Assembly (NCBI RefSeq): GCF_003590715.1
Contig: NZ_QQVY01000001.1
Location: 186,001-250,000, forward strand
Direction of reading: 5' to 3'
From: Paracoccus sp. JM45
Lineage (GTDB): Bacteria > Pseudomonadota > Alphaproteobacteria > Rhodobacterales > Rhodobacteraceae
DNA length: 64,000 nucleotides
The notes beneath the pieces are model-generated. The model saw only the letters and a list, made by a program, of their open reading frames with translations, ran no database searches and had not been told where the DNA came from. Position 1 is the stretch's first letter, and every line of letters starts with the position of its first letter. The position numbers and the translations under genes are program-made. Below, in pieces: positions 41,233-50,076 of this stretch.

Positions 41233-42275
41233 CGCTTAAACACCTGCAAACCATTCATAAGGGTGGAAAGGTTTATCACTATCTTCGTGCGCCGGGCGCA
41301 AAGCGGCAGCGCTTGCCGGACCTGCCCCTAGAAAGTCCGGCATTCCTTGCGGCCTATGCGGCTGCTCTTACAGTGCTCGAGGTCAGATCGAAGGCCAAGC
41401 CTGGTACAATCGCACAGATCATCGAGGGATATCTGGCAAGTCGTGACTATCTTGGTCATTCAGAATCATACCGGCGAACGATCAGACGGCACGCGGAGGC
41501 CATCAAGGAACAGGCCGAAGATGCTTTGGCATCCCACCTGACGACAGAAGACATCGCCGACGACCTCGAGCCGCTGGCCCCCAATGCGGCAGCGGACAGG
41601 CTCAAGACGTGGCGTGCGGTTTGCAGCTATGGCAAGACAAAGCGACTGCTAACGACGGACCCCTCGCTTGCAGCCAGACGTAAGGCTATCCCGCGAACAA
41701 TCGGCCATCCGGCATGGACGGATGTGGATCTTGAACGATATCGTGCACGATGGTCGATCGGCACGGTGCAACGACTGACATTCGAATTGATCTACTGGAC
41801 CGGCGCCCGGATCAGCGATGCCGTGAAGATCGGCCCCGGCATGGTGGGCCGCGACGGGGTACTGCAATTCACACAAAAGAAGACAGGGGAACCGGCGTTC
41901 GTGCCGTGGACGTGCCAGCCGCCCGACTATGCGTTGGGGATGCTGAAGGATCGCAAGATGCTGCACATGGCGCTGGAGGCACGTCTGGATCTGCACCTGA
42001 CCTTCCTTGCCACAGCGCAAGGACGCAGCAGATCATCGAAGGCTTTGGGTCATCTGGTCTCGGACGCGGCGCGTGAAGCGAATGTCGACAAGTCGGCACA
42101 TGGTTTGCGAAAGGCACGCGCAAAAATCTTGGCCGAGGCCGGAGCAACCGTCCACCAGATCGCCGCCTGGACCGGACACATAACGCTGGAAGAGGTCGAG
42201 CATTACACACGCGAAGCGAACCGCCGTGCGGCAGTTCGTGGACGTGAACAAACAGTGAAAGCTGTAAACCGTTAA
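41199..42275 (+). CDS. int: Tyrosine integrase
   Basis: A 358-residue protein counted from ATG 41199 (MPGQIRAAGIVTLKHLQTIH). A GTG at 41229, in a GTGA overlap with the previous stop, is an alternative start. The catalytic set is complete: R204 in TGARISDAV, H301 and R304 in AHGLRKARAK, H327 in WTGHITL, nucleophile Y336 in EVEHYTREANR. Residues 70-165 form a SAM-like core-binding domain. The gene ends 59 bp from the 3' end of tRNA-Glu, so the tRNA end is the natural attachment site. Confidence 0.95.
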   Translation: MPGQIRAAGIVTLKHLQTIHKGGKVYHYLRAPGAKRQRLPDLPLESPAFLAAYAAALTVLEVRSKAKPGTIAQIIEGYLASRDYLGHSESYRRTIRRHAEAIKEQAEDALASHLTTEDIADDLEPLAPNAAADRLKTWRAVCSYGKTKRLLTTDPSLAARRKAIPRTIGHPAWTDVDLERYRARWSIGTVQRLTFELIYWTGARISDAVKIGPGMVGRDGVLQFTQKKTGEPAFVPWTCQPPDYALGMLKDRKMLHMALEARLDLHLTFLATAQGRSRSSKALGHLVSDAAREANVDKSAHGLRKARAKILAEAGATVHQIAAWTGHITLEEVEHYTREANRRAAVRGREQTVKAVNR

Positions 42276-42333
42276 GCGGGTTACTGTAAACTTGCCTGCA
42301 AGTTTTTGTTTTTTCAGTTTTATTTTTGAGAAG

Positions 42334-42408
42334 TGGCAGCCCGTAGGGGAATCGAACCCCTCTTTCTAGGTTGAAAACCTAGCGTCCTAACCGATAGACG
42401 AACGGGCC
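42334..42408 (-). tRNA. tRNA-Glu (anticodon TTC)
   Basis: A 75-nt cloverleaf on the minus strand. The acceptor stem GGCCCGT pairs with ACGGGCT, the anticodon stem CTAGG/CCTAG has loop TTTTCAA, and the T arm is GAGGGGTTCGATTCCCC-like. GCCA is encoded at the end. The 3' end is the prophage attachment site and is fully restored by the integrated element. Confidence 0.96.
42335..42348. repeat. attR: tRNA-side copy of the 14-bp core
   Basis: GGCAGCCCGTAGGG inside the tRNA-Glu 3' end, identical to 5818-5831. It lies 60 bp beyond the integrase stop. Confidence 0.82.
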
Positions 42409-42753
42409 ACTCTTTGTCGCTGCCAGTGCTTGGTGTCTGGCTGCTCTGTCCGCTGCCAGTAGTGCTTGGCTGCGTTGAAGCGGTGTTTAGGCAAAGCGCC
42501 CGAGAGGCGCAAGCAGAAAAAACACCCTTTCACGAAAAAACTTCATTTTTGTGAAAAACCCCAATAAATGCTGCAAAAATAAGAACTAAGAAAATCCGGT
42601 GCGGCGACGTTCCGCGCCTGCACCCCCACACCAAATCAGAATCACATGGGAATCGGATGACAATGCTGATCCTATTCGCCCGCCAATAGATACTGTGCAG
42701 CTTGCGGCCTTTCGCGCGGGGTTGTAGACCCGCGCCCAACGAAAGGAGACGTC
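42409..42753. other. Intergenic region between tRNA-Glu and gatC
   Basis: It holds the tRNA promoter (minus) and the gatC leader (plus). An imperfect direct repeat, CGCTGCCAGTGCTTGG and CGCTGCCAGTAGTGCTTGG, lies at about 42418-42470. A hairpin GCGCGGG/CCCGCGC (42714-42735) lies just before the gatC ribosome-binding site GAAAGGAG and may influence translation. Confidence 0.5.
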
Positions 42754-43041
42754 ATGTCGATCACCGAGGACGAGGCCCGCAAGGTCGCCCATCTGGCGCG
42801 CATCGCGGTCGATGACGCTCAACTACCGGCGCTGGCGCGCGAGCTGAGTGGCATCCTGCATTTCATGGAACAGCTGAACGAGGTTGATGTCGAAGGCATC
42901 GAACCGATGACCGGTGTGACCCCCATGCGCCTGAAGCGGCGCGAGGATGTGGTGACCACGGGCGGCATGCCCGAACGTATCCTGTCGAACGCGCCCGACG
43001 CGCGCGAAGGCTTCTTTGCCGTCCCGAAGGTGGTGGAATGA
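42754..43041 (+). CDS. gatC: Asp/Glu-tRNA amidotransferase subunit C
   Basis: A 95-residue protein, [20 protein letters not shown], with the family features [26 protein letters not shown], the [21 protein letters not shown] segment and FFAVPKVVE at the end. It stabilises GatA-GatB, which converts Glu-tRNAGln (and Asp-tRNAAsn) to the amide form. AAAGGAG precedes the ATG. ATGA couples it to gatA. gatB is not in this window. Confidence 0.96.
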   Translation: MSITEDEARKVAHLARIAVDDAQLPALARELSGILHFMEQLNEVDVEGIEPMTGVTPMRLKRREDVVTTGGMPERILSNAPDAREGFFAVPKVVE

Positions 43042-44522
43042 CCGATCTGAACAAATTCACCATTGCCGAGGCCCGCGACGCGCTGGCCAAAGGCGATGTC
43101 ACCTCGGTCGAACTGACCGATGCCTGTCTGACCGCCATCGAAGGATCGGGCGCGCTGAATGCATTCGTGCACCAGACCCCTGACATGGCACGCGACATGG
43201 CTCGCGCCGCCGATGCGCGCCTGAAGGCGGGCGACGCGACGGCGATGACCGGCATTCCCTTGGGCATCAAGGACGTCTTCTGCGTCAAAGGTGTTCCCGG
43301 TCAGGCGGCCAGTAATATTCTGAAGGGCTTTGTTCCCGAATATGAATCCACCGTCACCCAGAACCTGTGGAACGCAGGCGCGGTGATGCTGGGCAAGCTG
43401 AATCAGGACGAATTCGCGATGGGTTCGACCAATGAATCCAGCAGCTATGGCGCGGCGGTGAACCCTTGGCGTCTGGCGGATGGCACACAGCTGACGCCGG
43501 GCGGTTCGTCTGGCGGATCGGCGGCGGCTGTGGCGGCGGATCTGTGTCTGGCCGCGACCGGCACCGATACCGGCGGATCGATCCGCCAGCCTGCGGCATT
43601 TACTGGCACGGTGGGTCTGAAGCCGACCTATGGCCGCGTCAGCCGCTGGGGCGTGATCGCCTATGCCTCCAGCCTTGATCAGGCGGGTCCGATGACGAAA
43701 TCGGTCCGCGATGCTGCGATCATGCTGGGTGCGATGGCCTCGACCGATCCGCAGGATTCGACCAGTGCCGATATTCCGGTGCCCGATTTCGAGGCAGCCC
43801 TGACCGGCGACATTCGTGGCAAGCGCATCGGTATTCCCCGCGAATACCGGATGGAGGGCATGCCAGCTGAAATCGACGCGCTGTGGAAACAGGGCGCGGA
43901 AATGCTGCGCGATGCAGGCGCGGAAATCGTCGATATCAGCCTGCCGCATACGAAATACGCCCTGCCCGCGTATTACGTCATCGCCCCCGCCGAAGCGTCG
44001 TCTAATCTGGCGCGCTATGACGGTGTGCGTTACGGACATCGCGCGAAACTGGGTGCGGGTGACGGGATCGACGATCTCTATTCCAAATCGCGCGCCGAGG
44101 GTTTCGGCCCCGAGGTTCAGCGCCGCATCATGATTGGCACCTATGTGCTGTCGGCGGGCTTCTATGACGCCTATTACAACCGCGCCCGTAAGGTCCGCGC
44201 GTTGATCAAGCGCGACTTCGACAACGTCTTCGCCGATGGCATCGACGCGATTCTGGCGCCCGCCACGCCGTCCTCGGCCTTCCCATTGGGATCGGTCGAT
44301 AAGGGTGATCCGGTGCAGATGTACCTGAACGATGTCTTCACGGTGACGCTGAACCTTGCCGGTCTGCCCGGTATTTCGGTTCCGGTCGGGCGTGACAGCA
44401 AGGGCCTGCCCCTTGGTCTGCAAATGTTCGGTCGTCCCTTTGGCGAGGCCGAGCTGCTGAATCAGGCATTGGTTCTGGAACAGGCTGCAGGATTTGTGGC
44501 CAAGCCGGATCGCTGGTGGTAA
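43038..44522 (+). CDS. gatA: Asp/Glu-tRNA amidotransferase subunit A
   Basis: A 494-residue amidase-signature protein, [20 protein letters not shown]. The catalytic Ser-cisSer-Lys triad is present: K in [14 protein letters not shown] (about 76), the [21 protein letters not shown] loop with the cis-Ser and the nucleophile in [12 protein letters not shown] (about 175-180). It releases ammonia from glutamine for tRNA amidation. Full length. A long antisense open frame across it is a shadow. Confidence 0.97.
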   Translation: MTDLNKFTIAEARDALAKGDVTSVELTDACLTAIEGSGALNAFVHQTPDMARDMARAADARLKAGDATAMTGIPLGIKDVFCVKGVPGQAASNILKGFVPEYESTVTQNLWNAGAVMLGKLNQDEFAMGSTNESSSYGAAVNPWRLADGTQLTPGGSSGGSAAAVAADLCLAATGTDTGGSIRQPAAFTGTVGLKPTYGRVSRWGVIAYASSLDQAGPMTKSVRDAAIMLGAMASTDPQDSTSADIPVPDFEAALTGDIRGKRIGIPREYRMEGMPAEIDALWKQGAEMLRDAGAEIVDISLPHTKYALPAYYVIAPAEASSNLARYDGVRYGHRAKLGAGDGIDDLYSKSRAEGFGPEVQRRIMIGTYVLSAGFYDAYYNRARKVRALIKRDFDNVFADGIDAILAPATPSSAFPLGSVDKGDPVQMYLNDVFTVTLNLAGLPGISVPVGRDSKGLPLGLQMFGRPFGEAELLNQALVLEQAAGFVAKPDRWW

Positions 44523-44553
44523 CCTTAGTCCTGAACATAATGTCGGAGGCAAG

Positions 44554-44871
44554 ATGCGCGGCTGGTTGATCTTATCTGCATTGGCACTGGCCGGTTGCGG
44601 CGAACACCAAGGATTTAACCCGAACTATCTGTTCGAGGACAATCCGTACGGCGATTACCGCACAGCACGGGAAGCGGCTTTGGTCACGGGCGACGAACCG
44701 TCGCGCGTGATCCCTGTCGCGCGCCCCTTCTACAGCCCCTCGCCCGAAAAAATTGCCGGTCAGGATCCGGTGCCGATCCCTGCGACAAAGGGCCTGACAA
44801 TCGTGGATAATGCGGTCGTCAAGGATCCGGATGCGCCGATGCCCATCGTGTCGTCGAATATGACGCCCTGA
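44554..44871 (+). CDS. Small lipoprotein
   Basis: A 105-residue protein from ATG 44554 with GGAGG upstream. The signal MRGWLILSALALAGC has a clear lipobox (LALAGC), so lipidation at Cys15 is expected. The mature part contains FNPNYLFEDNPYGDYRTARE and DEPSRVIPVARPFYSP, a pattern known from Rhodobacterales envelope proteins of unknown role. It follows gatA by 31 bp and is probably co-transcribed. Confidence 0.8.
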   Translation: MRGWLILSALALAGCGEHQGFNPNYLFEDNPYGDYRTAREAALVTGDEPSRVIPVARPFYSPSPEKIAGQDPVPIPATKGLTIVDNAVVKDPDAPMPIVSSNMTP

Positions 44872-44875
44872 TCCG

Positions 44876-45511
44876 ATGGATGGTCCCAGCCCGAACCACG
44901 GCGACCGCCGCGGCCAAAGGCCAAGGCTGATCGTCCTGCATTACACCGGCATGGCGGATGCGGCTTCGGCCCGCGCCCGTCTGTCCGATCCAGTGGCCGA
45001 GGTTAGCGCCCATTGGCTGATCCATGAAAACGGCTTTGCCGATATGCTGGTCGCCGAAGACCGCCGTGCATGGCATGCCGGTGACGGCAGCTGGCAGGGC
45101 CAGCCTGATGTCAATTCCCGCAGCATCGGGATCGAGATTGCCAACCCCGGCAACCAGCCCTTTGCTGCCAAACAGATGGATACGCTGGAAAACCTGCTTG
45201 GCCGCGTCATGAGCCGCTGGCAGATCAATCCCGAAGGTGTCATCGGCCATTCCGATATGTCACCAGGCCGCAAGGTCGATCCGGGCCCGCGTTTTGATTG
45301 GGAACGTCTGGCGCGTCAGGGTCTGGCGATATGGCCAACAGGCCGCCGTGGTCCCGACCTGCCCCTGCATGAATGTTTGACGCGCATCGGTTATCCTGAT
45401 GTCGAACCCGCCAAACGGCTGGCGGCATTCCGGCTGCGATTCCGGCCTTGGGCGCATGGTCCCGAAAACGAAGAAGACCGTCGCATCGCGTCCAGCCTGC
45501 TGCCAGTCTAA
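44876..45511 (+). CDS. N-acetylmuramoyl-L-alanine amidase, AmpD/AmiD type
   Basis: A 211-residue protein, MDGPSPNHGDRRGQRPRLIV. The Amidase_2 domain has VLHYTGM (zinc His), AHWLIHENG, AWHAGDGSW, IGIEIANPG, and GHSDMSPGRKVDPGPRFDW (second His and the Asp ligand). A C-terminal roughly 55-residue tail with LTRIGYPDVEPAKRLAAFRL resembles a peptidoglycan-binding repeat. No signal peptide is seen, so a cytoplasmic AmpD role in muropeptide recycling is favoured. It follows the lipoprotein gene by four bases. Confidence 0.9.
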   Translation: MDGPSPNHGDRRGQRPRLIVLHYTGMADAASARARLSDPVAEVSAHWLIHENGFADMLVAEDRRAWHAGDGSWQGQPDVNSRSIGIEIANPGNQPFAAKQMDTLENLLGRVMSRWQINPEGVIGHSDMSPGRKVDPGPRFDWERLARQGLAIWPTGRRGPDLPLHECLTRIGYPDVEPAKRLAAFRLRFRPWAHGPENEEDRRIASSLLPV

Positions 45512-45551
45512 TCCGCCATTGACGCCGTAATATATCCCCGCCATACCGACC

Positions 45552-45930
45552 GCGCGCGGAGGGCTGGATGACCGCGGCAGGGCAACCTGTCGAGGAAAGT
45601 CCGGACTCCATAAGGTAATGGTGCCGGGTAACGCCCGGCGGGGGTAACCCTAGGGATAGCGCCACAGAGAACAGACCGCCTGTGTCCGCACAGGTAAGGG
45701 TGAAACGGTGAGGTAAGAGCTCACCGGGGGGCTGGTAACAGCGCCCGCATGGCAAGCCCCACCAGGAGCAATGCCGAATAGGGATCGCGCGCGGCGCAAG
45801 TCGCAGGGCCACCTTGCCCCAGCAGATCCGGGTAGGCAGCTAGATCCGGTCGGCAACGACCGGACCAGAGGAATGGTCATCCAGCCGCGCAAGCGGTGGA
45901 CAAAATCCGGCTTACAGGCCCTCCGCGCAT
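45552..45930 (+). ncRNA. rnpB: RNase P RNA
   Basis: Type A RNase P RNA. P1 is GCGCGGAGGGC (45554-45564) with GCCCTCCGCGC (45918-45928). The conserved GAGGAAAGTCCGGACTCC lies at 45592-45609, the ACAGA-GACCGCC block follows, and the terminal AAATCCGGCTTACAGG precedes P1. It processes the 5' ends of tRNA. Ends are estimated from P1 pairing. Confidence 0.96.
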
Positions 45931-45934
45931 TATA

Positions 45935-46375
45935 TCAAGTCTTTTTCTTCGTCGTCTTGGCGCGGGCCTCGGTCGCGCTGGCGATGGCATTCGTCGCCTC
46001 GTCCTGCATTTTCTGGGCAAAGCTGACCATCTGCGCGGCATAGGCTTCCGACCATGACGCGAAATCGCCACCCTTCATCTTGCTGGCGGATTCGCGCATT
46101 TCCTCACCCCGTGCCTTCATGGCAGCGAATTGGTCTTCCCATGTTTTCTGCATGGTTTCCCATTGGGTGCGGGCCTGATCACCGGCCTGATCGAAATATT
46201 CCTTCATCTGCTTTTGCATGTGGTCCTGACGTTCGGCGGCAGTTTCCTGCCATTTCCTGACACCGGACATCATCTCTTCGTTGCGGGCGGTCAGTTCGGA
46301 TTGCCATGTGGCCGAGCGTTCTTCGAATGCGCGGGCATTTTCGGCAAGGCTGGAAAACATATCGGACAGCTTCAT
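45935..46375 (-). CDS. Coiled-coil, phasin-like protein
   Basis: A 146-residue protein from ATG 46375 (MKLSDMFSSLAENARAFEER). Almost wholly helical and charged (QETAAERQDHMQKQMKEYFD, GEEMRESASKMKGGDFASWS), then EAYAAQMVSFAQKMQDEATN and a lysine-rich end TKKKT. The centre and end resemble phasin-like granule or membrane-associated proteins. No enzyme motif. It runs towards rnpB and stands alone between two terminators. Confidence 0.6.
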   Translation of the reverse strand: MKLSDMFSSLAENARAFEERSATWQSELTARNEEMMSGVRKWQETAAERQDHMQKQMKEYFDQAGDQARTQWETMQKTWEDQFAAMKARGEEMRESASKMKGGDFASWSEAYAAQMVSFAQKMQDEATNAIASATEARAKTTKKKT

Positions 46376-46399
46376 ACAGAATCCTCCTTCAGTGGGACG

Positions 46400-46436
46400 A
46401 AAAAGGCCCCCGAACACAAGACTGCGTCCGGAGGCC
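46400..46436 (-). terminator. Terminator after mltG
   Basis: GGCCTCCGGA (minus; 46427-46436) pairs with TTCGGGGGCC (46405-46414), followed by TTTTT (46400-46404). It separates fabF-mltG from the phasin-like gene. Confidence 0.8.
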
Positions 46437-46459
46437 GATTCTGTCAAATGTCGATGGAA

Positions 46460-47644
46460 TCAGTTGTCTGACTGCACCGGACTGTCCGTGGGCAAACCAC
46501 GCTGACGTTCCACTTCGCGCCAGCGGGCGACAGCGGCGTTATGTTCTTCCAGCGTGCGCGAAAACTGGTGCCCGCCCGAGCCATCGGCGACAAAGAACAG
46601 ATAGTCGGTTTCATCGGGGTTCAGCGCCGCATTGATGGCCGCACGACCCGGATTGGCAATCGGGGTGGGCGGAAGGCCGTCGATCCGATAGGTGTTATAG
46701 GGCGTATCGGCGTTCAGTTCCGACCGCCGCAAGCCGCGATCCAGAATGCCCTGCCCGTTCGTGACGCCGTAAATCACCGTCGGGTCCGTCTGCAGCCGCA
46801 TACTTTGACGCAAGCGGTTCACAAAGACACTGGCCACCTGTGGACGTTCGCCCGCCACACCGGTTTCCTTTTCCACGATCGAGGCCATGATCAAGGCCTC
46901 TTCAGGGCTGTCATAGGGCAGACCGAAAGGCCGCGCTTCCCATTCGGCGGCCAGAATATCGGCCTGACGTTTGGCCATATCGGCCAGAATGGCATTCCGG
47001 TCGGCACCTTTTTTCATCAGATAGCTGTCGGGGGCCAAGCTGCCCTCGGCGGGAATACTGTCGATATCACCGGTCAGGAAGCTGGCCGATTTCAACGCCT
47101 CGACGACCTGCCAGCTGGTGACACCTTCGGCCATGACCAGCGACAGACGCACATCGGCCTGTTCTTCGGCATCCGCGATGGGCTGGGGGCGATCCTCGGC
47201 GCCGGGGACATAGCGGACCATTTCCTCATAAACACCGGTGGTCGGGTTCATATCGCGCAGCAGCACGGTGTTTTCGCGCACGCCGACGCGGAACAACACC
47301 TCGGTTCCGCAGGTCGAAGGACCGCCCGCCGTAACTGTGCCCACGATGTCTTCCATGCTGGCACCCGGCTGCATCAAAAAGCTGCCGAATTTCAGATCGC
47401 GCGATTTGCCAAGGTAATCGGCACCTGCCCGAAAGATATAGGCGTTCGAGATGGCACCCTGTTCGGACAGCCGGTTGCTGACCGCATTCAGGCTGGCACC
47501 CGGTGCAATCTGGACGCATTGCGCGACCTGACTGGGACCCGGACCGCTGAATTCACGCTTGGCCCAAGCGACCGCGGCAGCCGAAGCCACCAGCAGCACA
47601 ATCGCCAGCGTCAGGAAATTCGAGGCGATGTTGCGCCAGATCAT
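46460..47644 (-). CDS. mltG: Endolytic murein transglycosylase MltG
   Basis: A 394-residue protein, MIWRNIASNFLTLAIVLLVA, with one N-terminal membrane anchor (7-28). A LysM-like segment follows (IAPGASLNAVSNRLSEQGAI). The YceG/MltG catalytic domain has LAPDSYLMKKG, then ALIMASIVEKETGVAGERPQ with the catalytic Glu, TDPTVIYGVTNGQ, YNTYRIDGLPPTPIANPGRAAI and LFFVADGSGGHQFSRTLEEHN. It cleaves nascent glycan strands and so sets their length. ATGA coupling with fabF. Confidence 0.95.
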   Translation of the reverse strand: MIWRNIASNFLTLAIVLLVASAAAVAWAKREFSGPGPSQVAQCVQIAPGASLNAVSNRLSEQGAISNAYIFRAGADYLGKSRDLKFGSFLMQPGASMEDIVGTVTAGGPSTCGTEVLFRVGVRENTVLLRDMNPTTGVYEEMVRYVPGAEDRPQPIADAEEQADVRLSLVMAEGVTSWQVVEALKSASFLTGDIDSIPAEGSLAPDSYLMKKGADRNAILADMAKRQADILAAEWEARPFGLPYDSPEEALIMASIVEKETGVAGERPQVASVFVNRLRQSMRLQTDPTVIYGVTNGQGILDRGLRRSELNADTPYNTYRIDGLPPTPIANPGRAAINAALNPDETDYLFFVADGSGGHQFSRTLEEHNAAVARWREVERQRGLPTDSPVQSDN

Positions 47645-48903
47645 TCAGCAACCTTCCCCAGCACAAGGCTGGCATTCGTGCCGCCAAAGCCGAAGCTGTT
47701 GGACAGCACGACATCGACCTTGCGACGCACGGCAGCATTCGCCGCCAGATCCAGTTTCGCCTCGACCGCCGGATTGTCCAGATTGATGGTCGGCGGACAG
47801 ATCTGGTCACGGATCGCAAGCACACAGAAGATCGCCTCGACCGCGCCAGCCGCACCCAGCAGGTGGCCAATGCTGGATTTCGTCGATGACATCACTGCAT
47901 TCGAGGCGTGATCGCCCAGCAAACGTTCGACCGCACCCAGTTCGATGGTATCGGCCATCGTGCTGGTGCCATGCGCGTTGATGTAATCGATCTGGTCGGC
48001 GTCGACTTTTGCCGACTGCAGCGCGGCTTGCATGGCGCGGAAACCACCATCGCCATCCTCCGAAGGGGCGGTGATGTGATAGGCATCGCCCGACATGCCG
48101 TAACCCAGCACCTCGGCATAGATTTTGGCGCCGCGCGCCTTGGCGTGTTCGTATTCTTCCAGCACGACAACGCCCGCGCCTTCGCCCATGACAAAACCGT
48201 CGCGGTCGGTGTCATAGGGACGGCTGGCGTTTTCAGGATCATCACCGCGCTTGGTCGACAGCGCCTTGCAGGCGTTGAAACCCGCAATGCCGATTTCGCT
48301 GATCGGGCTTTCCGCCCCACCCGCGATCATCACATCCGCATCGCCCAGCATGATCATCCGCGCGGCGTCACCAATGGCGTGCGATCCCGTCGAACAGGCC
48401 GTCACCACCGAATGGTTCGGCCCCTTGAACCCGTAACGGATCGAGACATGACCCGAAATCAGGTTGATCAGCGCACTGGGAATAAAGAACGGCGATACGC
48501 GCTTGGGACCCCGTTCCTTGATCAGCACAGCCGTATCCGCGATCGAGGTCAGACCCCCGATCCCCGATCCCAGCATGACACCGGTACGCAGACGCTCTTC
48601 TTCATCCTCGGGCATCCAGTTGGCGTCAGTCACCGCCTGATGGGCCGCGGCCACACCGTACAGAATGAAATCATCAACCTTGCGGCGGTCTTTCGGTGCC
48701 ATCCAGTCATCGGGATTGAAGGTGCCGTCCGTGCCATCGCCGTAAGGAATTTCACAAGCATATTTGGTGACGACGTCCTTGGCATCAAAGCGCGTGATCG
48801 GACCGGCGCCCGATTTACCGGCCAACAACCGCTCCCATGTCGCCTCGACGCCCGAGGCGAGCGGCGTGACCATTCCCAATCCGGTGACAACAACCCTGCG
48901 CAT
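47641..48903 (-). CDS. fabF: Beta-ketoacyl-ACP synthase II
   Basis: A 420-residue protein from ATG 48903 (MRRVVVTGLGMVTPLASGVE), with AAGGA seven bases upstream. The catalytic triad is complete: C170 in VVTACSTGSHAIGDA, H311 in INAHGTST, H347 in SIGHLLGAAG. SNSFGFGGTNASLVLGK closes the fold. It elongates acyl chains in fatty acid synthesis. The mltG gene overlaps its stop. acpP is not adjacent in the visible 165-bp upstream gap. Confidence 0.97.
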   Translation of the reverse strand: MRRVVVTGLGMVTPLASGVEATWERLLAGKSGAGPITRFDAKDVVTKYACEIPYGDGTDGTFNPDDWMAPKDRRKVDDFILYGVAAAHQAVTDANWMPEDEEERLRTGVMLGSGIGGLTSIADTAVLIKERGPKRVSPFFIPSALINLISGHVSIRYGFKGPNHSVVTACSTGSHAIGDAARMIMLGDADVMIAGGAESPISEIGIAGFNACKALSTKRGDDPENASRPYDTDRDGFVMGEGAGVVVLEEYEHAKARGAKIYAEVLGYGMSGDAYHITAPSEDGDGGFRAMQAALQSAKVDADQIDYINAHGTSTMADTIELGAVERLLGDHASNAVMSSTKSSIGHLLGAAGAVEAIFCVLAIRDQICPPTINLDNPAVEAKLDLAANAAVRRKVDVVLSNSFGFGGTNASLVLGKVAE

Positions 48904-49029
48904 CGGCATTTCCTTCAGTTCTTCGCAAATTTCGGATGTGATACACGCGCCATGCTTTTCGCGCAACGTCACGAAGCCGCGAACCGCCTATGGCAGGCCG
49001 CGCTTTCAACCATCAGCGCCAACGGGGGT

Positions 49030-49049
49030 GCGGGGGGCTGGCCCCCCGC
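49030..49049. terminator. GC-rich hairpin between the PfkB kinase and fabF
   Basis: GCGGGGGG (49030-49037) and CCCCCCGC (49042-49049) with a 4-nt loop, 20 bp after the PfkB stop. No T run is present; it is a probable processing or termination site. Confidence 0.5.
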
Positions 49050-49068
49050 CCGTCGCGGGACGCAAACC

Positions 49069-50076
49069 TCAGACCAGCCCTTCGGCACGGAACTGCGCCA
49101 GAATATCACCCTCGGGACGTGCGCCGACATGGGCAATCACCTCGGCTGCCGCGATACAGCCCATACGACCCGCAACTGCCAAAGGCCGCCCCGTCGCCAG
49201 ACCATAGATCAGACCGGCTGCAAACTGGTCCCCCGCCCCCGTCGCGTCGACCGGCACGATCCGGTGCACCGGTGCCGTCACACGTTCGCCGTTGCGGATC
49301 AGGATCGCATCCTCGCCCGAACAGGTGCAGATCACCGTGCCGCAATCAATCGCAGCAAGACGCAATGCCTCATCCAGGTCCTCGACCTGATAAAGCGCGG
49401 TCCATTCGTGCACATTCCCGATCACGTAATCCATCGGGCCTGCGACAAGCTTGCGGAAATCCTCGCGGTGGCGATCGACGCAGAAGGGGTCCGACAGGGC
49501 AATCCCCGCCTGCCCGCCCGCGTCATGACACGCCTTCGCGGCTTTCAGGAAGGCATCCTTTCCTTTGGGCTTGTCGAACAGATACCCCTCAAGGAACAAC
49601 CAGCCTGCGCCCTGAAAAATCGACGGGTTCACGTCGTCAGGTCCCAATTCGGCCGAGATCCCAAGATAGGTGTTCATCGAGCGTTCGCCATCCGGTGTGA
49701 CCATGATCATGCTGCGTGATGTCGGCAGCTGATCACCCCCCACTGGCGGATTCACAAATACCGTGCCGGCATTTTCGGTCTGCTCGGCATAGGACAGCCC
49801 CAAGGCATCATCGGCCACGCGCCCGATAAAGGCGGTCTTCAGACCCAGCTTGCCGATCCCCGCCAGACTGTTGGCGACCGATCCCCCGGGGATCAGGCGC
49901 GCGCGCTGGTTGCTGCCCAGATGGCCTTCGGCGGCCATCAGTTCGTTCGAGCGATCCAGATCGACCAGCTGCATAATGCCCTTCTGGACATCAAGTTCGG
50001 CCAGACGTGATTCCGCCACGGGGGCAATCACATCCATGATGGCATTGCCGATCCCGATCACATAGGGGGTGGTCAT
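49069..50076 (-). CDS. PfkB-family kinase, adenosine-kinase-like
   Basis: A 335-residue protein, MTTPYVIGIGNAIMDVIAPV. It has GIGNAIMDV at the start, PGGSVANSLAGIGKLGLKTA as first PfkB signature, and the second signature DATGAGDQFAAGLIYGLATG with the catalytic Asp and anion hole. The N-terminal GN.I.D and RSM..V...GERSM features fit the adenosine/ribokinase branch common in Rhodobacterales. It phosphorylates a sugar or nucleoside; adenosine is the best guess. ATGA coupling with nth. Confidence 0.88.
   Translation of the reverse strand: MTTPYVIGIGNAIMDVIAPVAESRLAELDVQKGIMQLVDLDRSNELMAAEGHLGSNQRARLIPGGSVANSLAGIGKLGLKTAFIGRVADDALGLSYAEQTENAGTVFVNPPVGGDQLPTSRSMIMVTPDGERSMNTYLGISAELGPDDVNPSIFQGAGWLFLEGYLFDKPKGKDAFLKAAKACHDAGGQAGIALSDPFCVDRHREDFRKLVAGPMDYVIGNVHEWTALYQVEDLDEALRLAAIDCGTVICTCSGEDAILIRNGERVTAPVHRIVPVDATGAGDQFAAGLIYGLATGRPLAVAGRMGCIAAAEVIAHVGARPEGDILAQFRAEGLV

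Larger units (their letters stand above)
5818..42348. mobile_element. Integrated siphophage-type prophage (about 36.5 kb)
   Basis: The element is bounded by the 14-bp repeats at 5818 and 42335. Reading from the tRNA side it contains: integrase and small genes (plus), a divergent repressor/Cro switch, a leftward early operon with a candidate origin, a leftward HK97-type head-tail-lysis operon, and cargo genes. No essential structural class is obviously missing: TerS, TerL, portal, protease, capsid, head-tail connectors, tail tube, chaperones, tape measure, tip, fibre and endolysin are all present and open. The gene order from terminase to tail tip parallels lambda/HK97 phages and the Rhodobacter gene transfer agent, but the integrase, switch and tRNA site show it is a phage rather than a GTA. 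Whether it can be induced is not shown by the sequence. Confidence 0.88.

Noticed and set aside
5818..42348. Gene transfer agent cluster
   Set aside because: Head-tail gene order resembles a GTA, but integrase, repressor switch, candidate origin, HNH/TerS and attachment repeats show an ordinary temperate phage.
42819..44552. 577-codon minus-strand open frame across gatC/gatA
   Set aside because: Antisense shadow of gatA, a clear GC-rich codon-position effect; no recognisable protein.
47908..49719. 603-codon plus-strand open frame
   Set aside because: Antisense to fabF and the PfkB kinase; no domain.
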